Part shown: positions 34,634 to 46,565 of the stretch, one piece after another | How the letters are laid out: each line of letters begins with the position of its first letter | Position numbering within the stretch: the stretch's first letter is position 1 | Assembly (NCBI GenBank): GCA_036874045.1 | Contig: CM072341.1 | Location: forward strand, 2,492,501 to 2,556,500 | DNA from: Cymodocea nodosa | Taxonomy: Eukaryota > Streptophyta > Magnoliopsida > Alismatales > Cymodoceaceae | Reading direction: 5' to 3' | DNA: 64,000 bases | Notes under the pieces: model-generated | The model's input: only the letters and a program-made list of their open reading frames with translations | Database searches by the model: none | What the model was told of the DNA's origin: nothing | Program-made: the position numbers and the translations under genes

Positions 34634-35824
34634 AGTTCTCTAGTGCCACCTAAGCCAACCGAACATGCCCACTCTAATCTTGCCATCATGTGATTTGGCA
34701 TTTCCTTGATTAATGGCATCACAAAGAAGAGTTAGGATCATTTCATCATTTTTCTAACACCATGTGAAATTTTTCCTTGATGTAGTCTTCTTTCCATGAG
34801 CATTGTTTTTTTACCATTGTCTACAAATGTATTCTTTACATAATCAAAATACCTCACAAGTAATTAAGATTGATAGAAAAACCTAATGCCAAACATTCAA
34901 GTCAAATAGATCAACATCAACATAGTTTTGATCAACAAACTAATATGTTGTGAAGGTACATATATCATTCAATAGAAGAAAAAAATCCTTGAGAATTTTC
35001 AAATGTAAACTTATAAACCATTAAACTAGAGATGATAAATCATGCTTACAACACATTTCAGAATCTGTATTTCTAATTGATGTGTTTGCCTTCATATGCA
35101 TCTAATCATTGCATTTACAATATGTGTACACATAATGCTATCATTTATAAGTACTCAGAAATTCATGTCAAAGATTAGGAGTGAAATGTATGTATCGAAT
35201 CAACTTATGTCATAATCTATTAAACCAATTTGATATGATAAGATTCATAGGTTTAAACTAATTTCAAGAGCATAGGCATGTATGTGTCTCAAAATTATTA
35301 AAATCTTATTATTACTTTTTTAATATGAATGATGACATACGAATGGTAGTTATGATAAAAATACTAACATTTTTTCAGAGTTCAATTAATTCATTACCTC
35401 CTAAAGATACTATCATATGAAATGACAAGATAATAATCATCATATAAAAGAATCATCACTACTTGTATTTTACTTCCTCCATTCTCCTTCTAGGTAAAGT
35501 TTGATTATTTTGCTCTAGTTTTGGTTTTACTGGTAAAGTTTATTAATTTATCTTTTAACTTTGCAAGATAATCCTTACCTATTATACATATTTACTCACG
35601 AAACCTAAGGCACTACACCAATATCATCTTACATTTTACTATACCTATTTAAACTGTCCTTATGTACATTTTACTTCTTGTGGCACAAGTGATTATTTCA
35701 ACAACAAATGCTTTATATTTTATCTTACAATCTTGAAGAACTAAAAAAGTAATTTCTCCCTCTTTCAACGAACTTGAAGAACTAACACAATCTTGAGAGG
35801 TGAGGATTTACCTTGGACAAGAGA
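34634..35824. other. Unassigned host DNA
   Basis: AT-rich sequence with no convincing gene. The reverse strand of 34641-34850 reads as a short protein-like stretch (FDYVKNTFVDNGKKTMLMER, then GNAKSHDGKIRVG after frame changes) that I do not recognise; it may be a degraded coding fragment. Confidence 0.4.
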
Positions 35825-36040
35825 TGAAGGCGAAAATGTGCGAGGAGATGAGGGCAACGCTGTGTGAAGAGACGAGACAACAATGCATGAGGAGATGAGG
35901 GTGACGATGTGCGAAGAGACAAGGGCGATGATGTGTGAAGAGATGAGGCAATAATGTGTGAAGAGACAAGGGTGATGATGTGTGAGGAGACAAGGGTGAC
36001 AATGTGTGAGGAGATGAGGGTGACAATGTGTGAGATGAAA
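35825..36040. repeat. Minisatellite, ~24-bp unit
   Basis: About eight imperfect tandem copies of a unit like GATGAGGGTGACAATGTGTG plus AGGA. The minus strand stays open only because the unit is a multiple of three; it is not taken as a gene. Confidence 0.8.
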
Positions 36041-36328
36041 AAAAGTATTTCGTTGGATTCAAAGGAATTAAGGTTGAAAAATCAAAGATAATTGCCTTTT
36101 ATATCAGGAAAAATGATAGAAAACTTGTTGGACACACAAACACTTGGAAAATAATGAAAAATTCTCTGTTAGTTTCCTTTTCGACATTTTTCACTATTTT
36201 TTGGGTGCATAAACACTCACTAAGTGTTGCTTATATATACTTAGAAATTTTGAAAATGTGTATTTTTTTGTTTTTGAGGATAAATTTGCATTTAACCAAT
36301 ACCAACTACTCGATCTTGGATCTTGAAA

Positions 36329-36742
36329 ATACTTGGATCAGATTGGAAGGATAAAATAAATTGTATAGAACAAGATATTAAAAATATGCAACATCAAATA
36401 AAGAAAGTGAGAGATCTCTTCGGAGAGATGAATGAAAGAAATAAAGTAAGTGAAGTAGAAAATTTCTTAATTGTAGCTTATTTTATTAATTATCATATCA
36501 AACATATTTACATATATTCAATGTTGATAATTTTTAGAAACAAGAAAATCCCTCAACTCCATTTGATAATAATATTTCTTCTCAAGCAGGTCAACCTACA
36601 CTACAAGTAATATTTTATTGATCTCTCAATTTTTTTTAACCTTGTGACATATATGCATGTCTTGTAAGGGCCTACTATCAATGTCTCACCAACCCAATTG
36701 ATTACTACACCATCACCAATATTTGAAGAACCTCAACAACTG
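36329..36742 (+). pseudogene. Possible multi-exon gene remnant with coiled-coil segment
   Basis: A stretch at about 36342-36445 reads as a coiled coil (KINCIEQDIKNMQHQIKKVR) and ends at a good donor (AAA then GTAAGT). Candidate exons at 36538-36606 (ENPSTPFDNNISSQAGQPTL) and about 36669-36742 (PTINVSPTQLITTPSPIFEE) lie between acceptor- and donor-like sites. Splice phases do not all agree, so this may be a decayed gene, perhaps of a transposon. The family is not recognised. Confidence 0.25.
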
Positions 36743-37407
36743 GTTAAAAATTAAGCATATATATATATATATATATGCATGTTTATTTTTACAATTACAT
36801 ATGTATTCTTCTAAATGCAATTACTACTCATTTTCTTGAATTATAAGGACCTTAGAGTTTTATTTCCTCTAGTCATCATATTTCTACCTCACGACAGATA
36901 TCCAATATTCATGAGAAGGTAATACACTGATTAAATACTTGTACAGGACATGATGATGCTGTTGTATTATACTTGTACAACCACATTATAGTTGTCTTAG
37001 TATATGATGTTGATGACATTTAGATCAAAAAAAAATTTTATTTTTATGTATTTATTAAACAATCCTATTTATGAAAACTTTATTTTGGAATTTCAAAGGT
37101 TAGGTTGAAAAATCTAGTAAGTGATTACAATATAATAATGCTAACCAGTGTGGTTGATGAGAACGAGAACAATGTAAAAACAATAATAATTGGTAAGCAT
37201 TATTTTCTATATCAATGTAGTGACTTGTACATTTACTATGATTCATATTTTCCATATAAACGTAAATGTAAGTCTGGATTGTGATCTGAATGTATACATT
37301 TCTCTTACCTTCGAATGTCTCAAACAATTCACTTCAAGTGAAGTTTTTGAGACGAGAAATCTCACCCATCCAAAACTACAAAGGTCTAATGGCACCAACA
37401 GGGTCTT

Positions 37408-37410
<3 letters not shown>
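36743..37410. other. Unassigned AT-rich DNA
   Basis: Contains a (TA)n run near 36757-36777 and a weak exon-like stretch at 37100-37192 ending before GTAAGC. Nothing identifiable. Confidence 0.35.

Positions 37411-37452
<42 letters not shown>
37411..37452. repeat. (TC)n microsatellite
   Basis: About 21 uninterrupted TC dinucleotides. Open frames across it are artefacts of the repeat. Confidence 0.98.
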
Positions 37453-37456
<4 letters not shown>

Positions 37457-37630
37457 GTATATACGTCTCTGCTTGTTTCTTTTAAGTTTAAAATAATAAT
37501 ATTGTAGTTTAGTAGTGACGAAGGACTTCCACCATGTTAATGACAGATTCGAGTGTGAGTAGTTAAATTTCTTATTGTCATTTTTTAAAAAAAGCAGAAA
37601 ATAGGACCAGATGGTTGTGACCGATTGGTA

Positions 37631-37655
37631 GGGGGGGGGGGGGGGGGGGGGGGGG
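37631..37655. repeat. Poly(G) tract, 25 bases
   Basis: An uninterrupted G run followed by AAGGAGG. Such runs can form G-quadruplexes and are also error-prone in sequencing, so the length is uncertain. Confidence 0.9.
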
Positions 37656-38680
37656 AAGGAGGCCTTCATCCGCCCTTCAAAAGCTCCGAAACTTTCGTAA
37701 TCAGCACGGAAATTGAAACATTTAAGTTCATCAATTATTTATTTGTTGGACTCTCGGTTGACTAGTAAGAAAATTATATCTCCATTTCGTCGTAAGCGTC
37801 CTGCAGTGATAGAATATTCCTCTTCAAAGTATTGACGCTTAGGATGTAAGGGAAGCGACGTTCATGGATGGGGTCGAAGTTGAGAAGGAAAGCTATTAAG
37901 ACTCTTTTTCTCGGCTCTTGCTTTGTTGTTTCTTGTTGGTTATTTTGTACCTTTGCTTTGGTTTATGCGTTTTTGAATTGTTTTGTTTGATTTGCTTTAG
38001 TTGTGAGTTTTATTTAACCATCATTTTGCTTTTTTATCTTTGTAAAAAGAAAAAGCATGGGAAAAAAATTACAATGTCTTAAAAATGTTAAAAGGAAAAT
38101 ATTACCTTGTACTGCAAAGTCTTACGTCAACAAATATAAAGGCAAGATTTGGTTTAACATATGATAAAATTCTTAATTATTTTATTATCAACTGATTTGG
38201 AAACATTTAAATTATAGCAACATTTAAGTTTAGTCTTTTTTTATTATTATCATAGATAGAAACATTTAAATCTCATTATTTTATAAGCTAATTATCTAAA
38301 TATTCTTACCATATTTGACAATTGTCTCAATATCTAAATTATAGCGAAATTGCCCTCTTATACCGTCACTTGTCGTCAGGTGCTATTAGTAATAGCTCTA
38401 TTTTTAAAAAAAAAAAAATTGTTTTGCCCATTCTCACATTAATTTTGGTTTGTATAAATTATACACAGTATAAATTATACACATATATACATAAGTGATG
38501 GTGATGTTTGAAAATAAGTCAACTACAACATTTTAATCAATTAATTTTGTTAATTTGTAGGTTTTACGTAAATTAAGATTAACGTGAGAAGAGATAAAAC
38601 GGTCCAAAGAAAACTATTTAACGGGTCTGTTATTAACGATACCTACCGGTAAGTGACGCTAAGGATATTTGCTATAATTT
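37656..38680. other. Unassigned host DNA
   Basis: AT-rich, with a short T-rich stretch (37900-38050) that looks like untranslated or intronic DNA. No gene seen. Confidence 0.4.
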
Positions 38681-38681
38681 G

Positions 38682-38802
38682 AATATTAAGGTAATTGTCA
38701 AGTACAATAAGAGTAATCGAAAATATTAAGGTAATTGTCAAAGTACAATAAGAGTAATCGAAAATATTAAGATAATTGTCAAGTACAATAAGAGTAATCG
38801 AA
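38682..38802. repeat. Three tandem copies of a ~40-bp unit
   Basis: Unit AATATTAAGGTAATTGTCAA followed by GTACAATAAGAGTAATCGAA, three times with single-base differences. Confidence 0.9.
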
Positions 38803-38939
38803 CAATTAACCCTTATTTTTTTATCACTTGTATTAAAAAAAGAAGAAGATAATTTGTTATTCTCAAGATTTTCATTTTTCTCCCCTATCATTTTTTAAAT
38901 ACACATGTACGACAAACTCGTTCGCTCGCCGTGATGTAG

Positions 38940-40180
38940 TTTTAAAATGTATGACGTCGTAAATGACTCTTTTTTAGGGTTAGGAATCCATCGAAATCGT
39001 TCCGCGTCGCCGTCGGCCTCCACTGGAAGCGACGGGGGCGAATGCAAACAAAGACCGGGGGGCACAGCGCTCGGGCGCACTCCATGTGCCCGTCGTTGTC
39101 CCACCAAAACCCTGCCCGTCTCTCGCCCGAACCGGACGCCGGAATGCTGTCGCAGCATCAATTAATCTGTGCGGCAAGCGCTGCCTCGTCGTCTAGGTAT
39201 CTACCCCGCCGACCGACCGGTCCAAAATTTCAAAAATACATTTTCTGTTTCTTATTCTCACGTAGTATTATTTATTGCATGTAATTGTAATTTCATTAAT
39301 GATGACGATGATGTATTAATAATAATGTTGATGGTTGCCATTCGCTGCCGTCACACGGGACGTCGAGGAAGACGAAGCTTGGCGTGCGGACGTCGAATGG
39401 TGAGAAGCCACCACCTGTTCACGTGATCAGCTGGTCTGCAATTACTGGGCCCAGGCCGGTCCACGTGATCAGATGGTGAGCAAGTGCAGGTGTAGAAACT
39501 TTTTCCAATAAAAAAAGCAAATACGTTTATATATATATATACATACACACATTAATTATTCATATAAATATGTTAATTAAATAAAACTATTATCCACGTC
39601 AAAAACAAAATTGAATTAATTAAATATATATGTCGAAAGCTTTAGACATTTGTTGGGGACGAAACGGATACGGGCGGCAGCGTATCGATTTCTTTCCCAA
39701 ACGTATGTTACTTTTCTGGATCTAATGGACACTTTATAAATACAGATATTAATTTATTTATATTTTTTGACCGGTTTATATATATCTTTAACGTGCCAGT
39801 GCTCATTTTTATAAATAAAAAAGGGGTGGGGAGCATAAATCGAAGCTACCACATTCATTTACTAACCATATCCCCAAAAGAGGTACAAGAGAGAGAGAGA
39901 GAGAGGAGCTTCTGCTTCGGCTGCTCGAGCGATCAGGACCGTCCATCACGGCACATCACCACTGTGATCAGCGACAATAACCCCAGTAATAACTTCTCAC
40001 CGGCAAAATCCACGGCCTAGATTTCCTCGGATAAAGCACTGCAAGTCAAACCCTCGAGACCACCGAGCAACCTTAAAATATCATAGAATTTGATTTATAT
40101 ATCATTAAACAAATTTACAATTACTTACGTGTAAATCATTAAAAATTTATGAATCTATTTATTTATTTACTTTGGTGCAG
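38940..40180 (+). other. GC-richer island with possible unidentified exons
   Basis: 38985-39200 and 39340-39480 stand out as GC-rich in this AT-rich window. The first follows a T-rich acceptor-like site (TTTTTTAG, 38973-38980) and ends at a donor-like TCTAGGTATC (39193). 39885-40020 holds a (GA)n run and a serine-rich open frame. Both strands are open over the first block, so I cannot choose a frame. This may be the 5' part of a host gene ending at 40254, or a CpG-rich non-coding region. Confidence 0.3.
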
Positions 40181-40254
40181 ACAACCAAGGCGGCGGAGGC
40201 GAGGACCTGTACATGTTTGAGGACCCCAGCCCAATCATGACGGCGGATAAATAA
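40181..40254 (+). CDS. Candidate terminal exon of an unidentified host gene
   Basis: After a good acceptor (TTTACTTTGGTGCAG) an open frame reads NQGGGGEDLYMFEDPSPIMT and ADK, ending TAA at 40252-40254. The glycine- and acid-rich end looks like the C-terminus of a nuclear plant protein, but no family is recognised. Upstream exons could not be joined with confidence. Confidence 0.3.
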
Positions 40255-40489
40255 TTCAATTAATATGTAATTACATGTACCAAACACACTTCCTTTTTTT
40301 TTATATTGCCGTACCGATGCATTTTGCAATAATGTTACTTTTTTTACGTTAGTATTTAAATTAAAAGTTCATTAATTTTCTTTAAATTTTTAAAAATATA
40401 CAAATACCTAAATTTTAAATTTCTTCACTTTTCATTAATAAACATAAATATCAAAAAATTAAGAAAAAATTGCTCACTGCCTTTCATTT

Positions 40490-41166
40490 TCTTTACCTTT
40501 TGCAAAGGGAAAGCGTCTGTTAATTTTCTGCTTCACCGAAAGAGGTGGCGAGGGAGAGCCATTGAACGTTTCATCTCTCAGGCAAAGGCACGGCCAGTGA
40601 CTTTGCTTTCTCCATTATTGACCACCACTTTGTTCTTTGGTTGCCAACATTTTAAAACCCGAAAGCTATCTCTCCTCCTCTGTCCTCTCCATCTATCTCT
40701 CCTCTGTCAAGCTTACGCACCCACCCACTCCACTCTTCCTTGTGTCTGTCCTACTGTGTTTGTTTCTTCCATTTCCACGCCATCCCTCGGGTACCTAATC
40801 CGTGTTGTTTTCTGGGGTCGACACAGTAAAACTTGTGGGGCTAGCCCACTTGGGTCGTAGTTGTTTTTCTTTTTTCGTCTTTCTTCATACCTCTTAGGCA
40901 TTTGTCATTGTTGTTCTCTGCTGTTACTACTCCTGTTTTCGTCAATTTCTGCGTTTCCCATGAGTGGTGATCTTCAGACCATTTCTGCAGTGCCACTCAT
41001 TTCTAGCGTTATCATCACTCCTGCTTGGAAGTGGAGTTGGGTTTTCTTTTGTTTTTGCATTGTTTTAGGACCTCTTACCTCTTCTACTTCTACTCTTCTG
41101 CTTCTGATTGTGAGACAGAGAGAATAGCAGCCGCCGCCGCAGCGGGAACGACCTTTTACTGTGAAG
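40490..41166 (+). promoter_or_regulatory. Putative promoter and 5' UTR of the LRR receptor kinase
   Basis: Pyrimidine-rich CT/TC-dense sequence (40600-41100), typical of plant leaders, lies directly upstream of the ATG at 41167. No certain TATA box or start site was identified. Short open frames here lack protein features. Confidence 0.45.
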
Positions 41167-43051
41167 ATGAAATCAATGCTTCTGCTGTTTCCTTTCGCCA
41201 TCTGGGCAGCTCTCTTTCTAACTTCACATTCTTTTCCATCCCTGTTTGAAGAATGTATGTCTTCTTCTTCTTCTTCTTCTTCTTGTTTCCTTTTCTGCTG
41301 TTTCTCTAGAAGTATTCTGAATGTTGTAATGCGGCTGCTGTTGATGGGTTTAGCTGGCTAGACCTTTCATTTGAATTCATATTAATGACTTTTGGATTGG
41401 GTTCTATTTCTCTTCAGAACTTTCTCTTGTATATAAAATGGGAAGAGTGTTTTTTGATGTTTTATGAATTCACCGAGATGGTTTGCTGGGTTTTGTAGAT
41501 AATGCACTTCGGTCATTCAAGCAGGCAATTTATGAAGATCCCTTCCATATGTTGTCCGATTGGAATGAAAATGGTGGAAATCCTTGTGAATGGAGTGGTG
41601 TTACTTGCTCTGGAGATAAGAATCATGTGCTATCCCTGTGAGTAAAAGATTCTCACTTGTCTTCCTCATCTTGAAATTACACTTGAAAGAAAATATTTTT
41701 TTTGAAGGATAACCAAGGTTGTAATGTTCTTCGATGGATTTGTATGTTTGTGATGATATCTATGTGTCTATTTATTGGCATTTTCTGTTGCAGAGATCTT
41801 TCCAATTCATCATTAAAAGGATTTATCACCCCGGAGCTTGGAGGACTTGCTCATCTACAAAAGCTGTATGATCCTGATTCAGCCTGTTGTCTTATAATTC
41901 TGATTTAAGAAATGGAACAATTTACATATACATCTTTTTCTCTTCACGTAAAAAATTATTTCCAGTCTCCTGTGCAACAATCTTTTTCTTGGGATCATAC
42001 CTAAAGAAATTGGGATGTTGAAAAGCCTAAATGTGTTGGATCTCAGTACCAATATGCTTACGGGTTCTATACCACCAGAGATTGGAAATTTGACAAGCAT
42101 TTTTAAAATGTATGTGCATAATTTCTTACCTGATAAAGCAATCACCTTGCCCCTTTTTATGCTTATAATACTTGGAAACTCACTCTATTCAACTTTCTTC
42201 CAGTAATTTCCACTCCAATGGACTGACCGGTGCACTACCACCTGAACTTGGAAACTTGAAGAGCCTTGTGCAGCTCCGGTTAGATAGAAATAGGCTTGAA
42301 GGATCCATCCCCGGAAGTGGTAGCTCAAGTTCAAACATGTACATGGAAAAATAACATCTCATTTGTTCATCTTATGTACATAAGTAGCTTCATTCTATCC
42401 AGATAATATCTCATTTTATCTTCATTCTCTAGATTTCCATCTGAAACATGAATAGACAACTTTAAAGGAGGCCATTTGAGACAGAAATTGATAGGGCTTA
42501 TTAAATACAAGAAAAAAGCAAAAACATTATTAGTTTTTTCCATTGAATAAACAAATAAAGATGGTACAATTTGATAGAAATTTTCTGTTGAGAATTGCTT
42601 TCTCATGTTATAGTTTGCAGCATTGGTACTTACTATGATATATGCTTTATCCAGTTGTTTAATTGACTTTATTTTTGTAAAGCATTTGGTTTACTGTTTA
42701 ATCCTGTTTCTTGTTGCCTATAGTTTTATCTTTTAATTTTCTTCTCTAATTTAATATGAAAAAGGATTACTTTTTTAATCTTTTCTTGTTGCCCCAGGTC
42801 AAGTTCACATAAATTCACGGGCTTATGCTTGCTGGATAAATTAGACATTGGGAATTTATCATACAACTTTTTCACTGGAAAGATTCCAAATTGTCTTGAA
42901 TATCTTCCAAGGTACTTGTTCAACCCAATAGTCTTTTTATTGTTGTTCAATATTAGCTATCAAAAATTTATTGATTCATTCTACAGGTCTAGCTTTAAAG
43001 GAAACTGCATGAACATAAATTATCCAAAGCAGCGAACAAGTAAACAGTGTG
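41167..43051 (+). CDS. LRR receptor-like kinase, ectodomain exons 1-7 (At1g63430/At5g41180-like)
   Basis: Seven exons: 41167-41254, 41499-41637, 41794-41865, 41966-42109, 42204-42338, 42798-42911, 42987-43051. All have GT-AG borders and phases agree (252 codons plus one base). Signal peptide MKSMLLLFPFAIWAALFL; LRRNT region ALRSFKQAIYEDPFHML with paired cysteines (NPCEWSGVTC); LRRs LDLSNSSLKGFITPELGGL, IIPKEIGMLKSLNVLDL, LTGSIPPEIGNL, LTGALPPELGNLKSL; then LSYNFFTGKIPNCLEYLP and the cysteine-containing SSFKGNCMNINYPKQ. The 72/144-base exon pattern is typical of LRR kinases. Order and the end motif match Arabidopsis At1g63430-type kinases as I recall them. No transmembrane or kinase exon follows in the window. 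The last donor (GTATGT) is intact, so the rest may lie beyond a transposon-filled intron, or be lost. ATG 41167 was chosen because it starts the signal peptide. Confidence 0.88.
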
Positions 43052-43690
43052 GTATGTTTGAAATTATTATATGATTGTTATATTCTGAGTTTGATCTGTA
43101 TTTTCAGGAGCATTACAGTTTCTTTGATTGTAAGTTGAAAAATTAAAGATTTTGGTGGTTAATCTCATAGAATTTCACGTCATTTTGTTTTGTCCAATTA
43201 TCTTTATACATGGAAGGAGTTGTAATGGATTTTCCTATATGCTTAGTCCAATGATTCCTTAAATATAGGATGTATACATAAAAAATGTTAATAATGATGT
43301 ACTTTCTATAGAAAGTTCTCTTGGGTTTTGGTTTCTATATGTAATATCAATAAAGAAATTGGTGACATCTTATAATAAATTCAAACAAGTTAATAATGAT
43401 GCCAAAATGTAGTCTAAACTCTAAGGACAATAACATTGTTTGAAGTATAAAAATACAAGCATTGTATTTAGAAAATCAAATGTTGATTTTATAACAACAA
43501 TCTGTGTTATAATTCCACTATGTGAAATCAATTGCATGAATCCTTTTTTTTTTATATTTTTATTTATGGTCAAATATTTATTTAAATTATATAAATTTAA
43601 GTTTTTTCTTACAATTCCTAATCAAGTAGTTTTAGGTTATGTTTTACTTCTTTTAGTTTTTTTTTACACTAATTAATTCTCCTATCCTAA
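43052..43690 (+). other. Downstream of LRR exon 7, no exon found
   Basis: AT-rich sequence. A candidate acceptor TTTTCAG at 43108 leads to GAGCATTACAG but reads into a stop after seven codons in the required phase. I take the region as intron or as DNA after a truncated gene. Confidence 0.5.
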
Positions 43691-44175
43691 CTTGTGTTGC
43701 CCTTTAGCTTTTTGAAGATATGATTAAAACTTCTAAGTGGATTTGCTATTATCTTTAATTAGTATAACTTCTATTTTATTCCTAATAAAATCTTTTTTTT
43801 TAATTTATATTCTATAGTATTATCAATCATCCATCTAAGCATTTATATCTCTACAACAATAACTTTTTTTATGTAATCATGCTTTATAATTTAACATTCT
43901 AAACCATAAAGTATAACTAGACAAATAGTAATTTAGAATTTTTTTATTTATTTTTAAGAGCATTTTCTTATCATGTGACACTTTAAAAGTATTTAATCTT
44001 TCTTTTTATTTTTTTTTCAAATACACAATAATAGGTTTTTAGGTATTATATCATAAGTTTTTTCTAAATTAATAAAAATCATATGGAGGTCTTTTTTAAT
44101 TCTAAAATTTTCTATTAATTATCTAAGTAAATAAATAGCTTCCATTGTTAACCTACAATCCTATTTAGACCAAAA
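43691..44175 (-). pseudogene. RTE-type LINE reverse-transcriptase remnant
   Basis: Reading the minus strand from 44175: TMEAIYLLR, then KKDLHMIFINLEKTYD (RT block with FIDLEKAYD usual), a shortened middle, LYGLECW-like sequence, then VIVVEI-stop-MLRWMIDNTI near 43850-43810 and KILLGIK near 43790. MEAIFLLRQL, FIDLEKAYDRVP and AEMRMLRWM are signatures of plant RTE-clade LINEs. The catalytic YADD region is missing and stops are frequent. It may extend to about 44640. Confidence 0.7.
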
Positions 44176-46560
44176 TTAAATATAATTAATGTAAACAAAT
44201 GATAAAAATAGAAATCACTTTGATAAAAAAAGTAAAGAATTTACTTTAAAGTATAGATAAACATTTGAGTCATTTCAAATTCTACCATGAGTGGACAAAT
44301 AATGCTTACCTAAAAGTATATTACCTAGTTTCAATATAATATCATCATTTCATTAAAATATGTATTGATTGTTCATGCAAAGCAATAAAAATGCTCTCTT
44401 ATTATCCCATATCTCTAATTTTGTTCAACCATCACTAGAAAGATTGTAAATTTCGCTTCTATATTCATATTTCTACTATTTGATATTACTTTTCTATTTC
44501 TTAATAACGTGCAAAATTTTGAGAAAATATGTTGATTTATCCTATAAATTTTCTTATAATTGTATAATTGATATGACAATGAATGATCTAATAATTTTTG
44601 CATATACTCTACTCCTTCCATATTGTATATTTAAGTAATAGATACTTCAATTCTATTTGCATATATTCCACATAGGAATTGCCTTGTTATCATTATCACC
44701 TTTCATTCTTTTCTTCTTTGTTTTTCATTGTCATCAATTATCATCATAGAAGACTTCATAACTTCCTATTTATGCATTTCTATAAATTTGTGGATGTTGA
44801 GAATATGAGCATACCATTAAGTAAGAGAATAACATACATAATGAACATAACATATTACACATAACACATAAAACATATAGCACAAGACACATAACACACA
44901 TGAAACAAAACATAATATTCATATAAATTAAATTAATTGTAAGTGTACGATATCTATAGTAGTAATCGTATTCATCCTAGTAGTTTTTCTTTGTCAATAA
45001 TACCATCTATATTCATTAAATAGGGTATACATTCATTTGTTTCTCTTCTTAGTTTTGACTTTTGATATATCTATTCATCTTATTATACAAACTTCTAGAT
45101 AGTGGTACTTATTTCATTCATTAACTTAGCAATGGATTGAGAAGATTCTGCATGAAATTGGGTTTTTTTCTTTTACCTTCTAAATATTTGCTCCATATTA
45201 TAAGGGCTAGGACCACATTAGCCTTCTTTAACATCAGTAAATGGTGGAGGAACCTGAGTACTAAAAATAGGAAAGGTGTCCTAAAGTATTAAAAGTTTCA
45301 TATCTTGTGTTTGTTGTACATCTTGAAAAACTTGACTATTGACTCTAGTAGTCATTCTCGTCAAACACTGTATATAGGTCATCATAGATTGTACATGACT
45401 TTCTTGTGCAAAATTTATATTTCAGATATTGCTACAAAAAAATATATAAATAAAGTAACATTATTTAGAAGTTCACTTAAAAATATGTTCCATAAAATAA
45501 AATAAAATATTTAATGTACCTACCCAAATTCATCTTATATGTCTTTTGGTATATCAGTATGATTACAAATATAGTCTCATCCTCATCCATTTTACTTTGA
45601 AATTTTTGTATAATTTTTATACATTGTCTTTTAAGTTTTCATTCTACTTTCAACATTTTTGTTTTTAACATTTGCCTTGGCTTTATCATTATACTCTACA
45701 ATCACTTTTGTCTATGTCTCTATTCTGATCTTCCCATCTTGTTGTTTAACATTCTCTTCTCTTATTTCTCTTCTCTTAATGTTACTTTTGATAATAATAC
45801 AAGTATAAGAACTACATATTATTATCAAAAGTGGCATTAAAATGATCAATATGAACGTGGCATTAAACTGATCAATATGAAAACTACATAGACATGTTTT
45901 ACTTCATTATTTTTAATCATATTATTCTTTCTCCTATAAATTGAAATTATACTTATTTTAAATACATATAACAAAAAAAGTTATAGATACCAAAAGAAAA
46001 AATGAACTCTTAAAATAAAATGTAAAACTATGTTAATGACTTTTGAAATTTGAAGAATTAAACATTAAAAAAAACCCAACCAATAAAGTTATTTTCAATC
46101 ATCTTATTGTTAATGAATGTTCATGTTATATTTGTAGTATTAACGGTTGATCACAAACTAACCTTAAAAAATTTAATGCAAGTGTTTCAAATTACTTATA
46201 TTTCTTCAACATTTCAGTATATTACAAAAAGTGAAACTGAAGCAAAAATTCATGTCACTCATGTTTTATGAATGAGCCCAACCTTTTCATATTATAGTTA
46301 AATAGGGGAACACAATAGGACAATGAAATTTTCATTTTCTTTCCATGGCAGTGGGGAGGCTATCACACATGAAAAGGTTGTATCCTTTTGGTTGTATCAC
46401 AATAGCCGATCATAAATACTGCTTCTTAAACTTGTTGCCAACAAAACTATACAATGGCAAAGTTACATAAATTTCTCTCTTTCTTGTAATCTACATTTTT
46501 GTTATTTAGAAATCAACACTAATATTTAGCTATAGAAAATCAGGACAAAGGCGAGGGCTT
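44176..46560. other. Unassigned AT-rich DNA with a hairpin
   Basis: No gene supported. An imperfect inverted repeat lies at 45778-45842 (ACTTTTGATAATAATA facing TATTATTATCAAAAGT). ACATAACACA-type repeats occupy 44830-44910. 44936-45020 resembles retroelement U5 sequence (GATATCTATAGTAGTAAT, as at 63730). Confidence 0.4.
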
Positions 46561-46565
46561 GCAGT
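46561..46565. repeat. Target site duplication of element C (left)
   Basis: CAGTC precedes the 5' LTR and recurs at 62989-62993 after the 3' LTR. Confidence 0.93.

Noticed and set aside
35808..36062. Minus-strand frame with Ser-Pro-His repeats
   Set aside because: It is a 24-bp minisatellite, a multiple of three, so it stays open by default; no start context or homology.
37190..37669. Overlapping open frames on both strands with poly-Ser/Leu or Arg-Glu runs
   Set aside because: They are produced by the (TC)n microsatellite and the poly-G run.
43108..43135. Exon 8 of the LRR kinase
   Set aside because: The candidate acceptor leads to a stop within seven codons in the required phase and encodes no transmembrane segment.
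44679..45505. Short plus-strand open frames downstream of the LINE
   Set aside because: No domains, AT-rich composition and no splice-supported structure.
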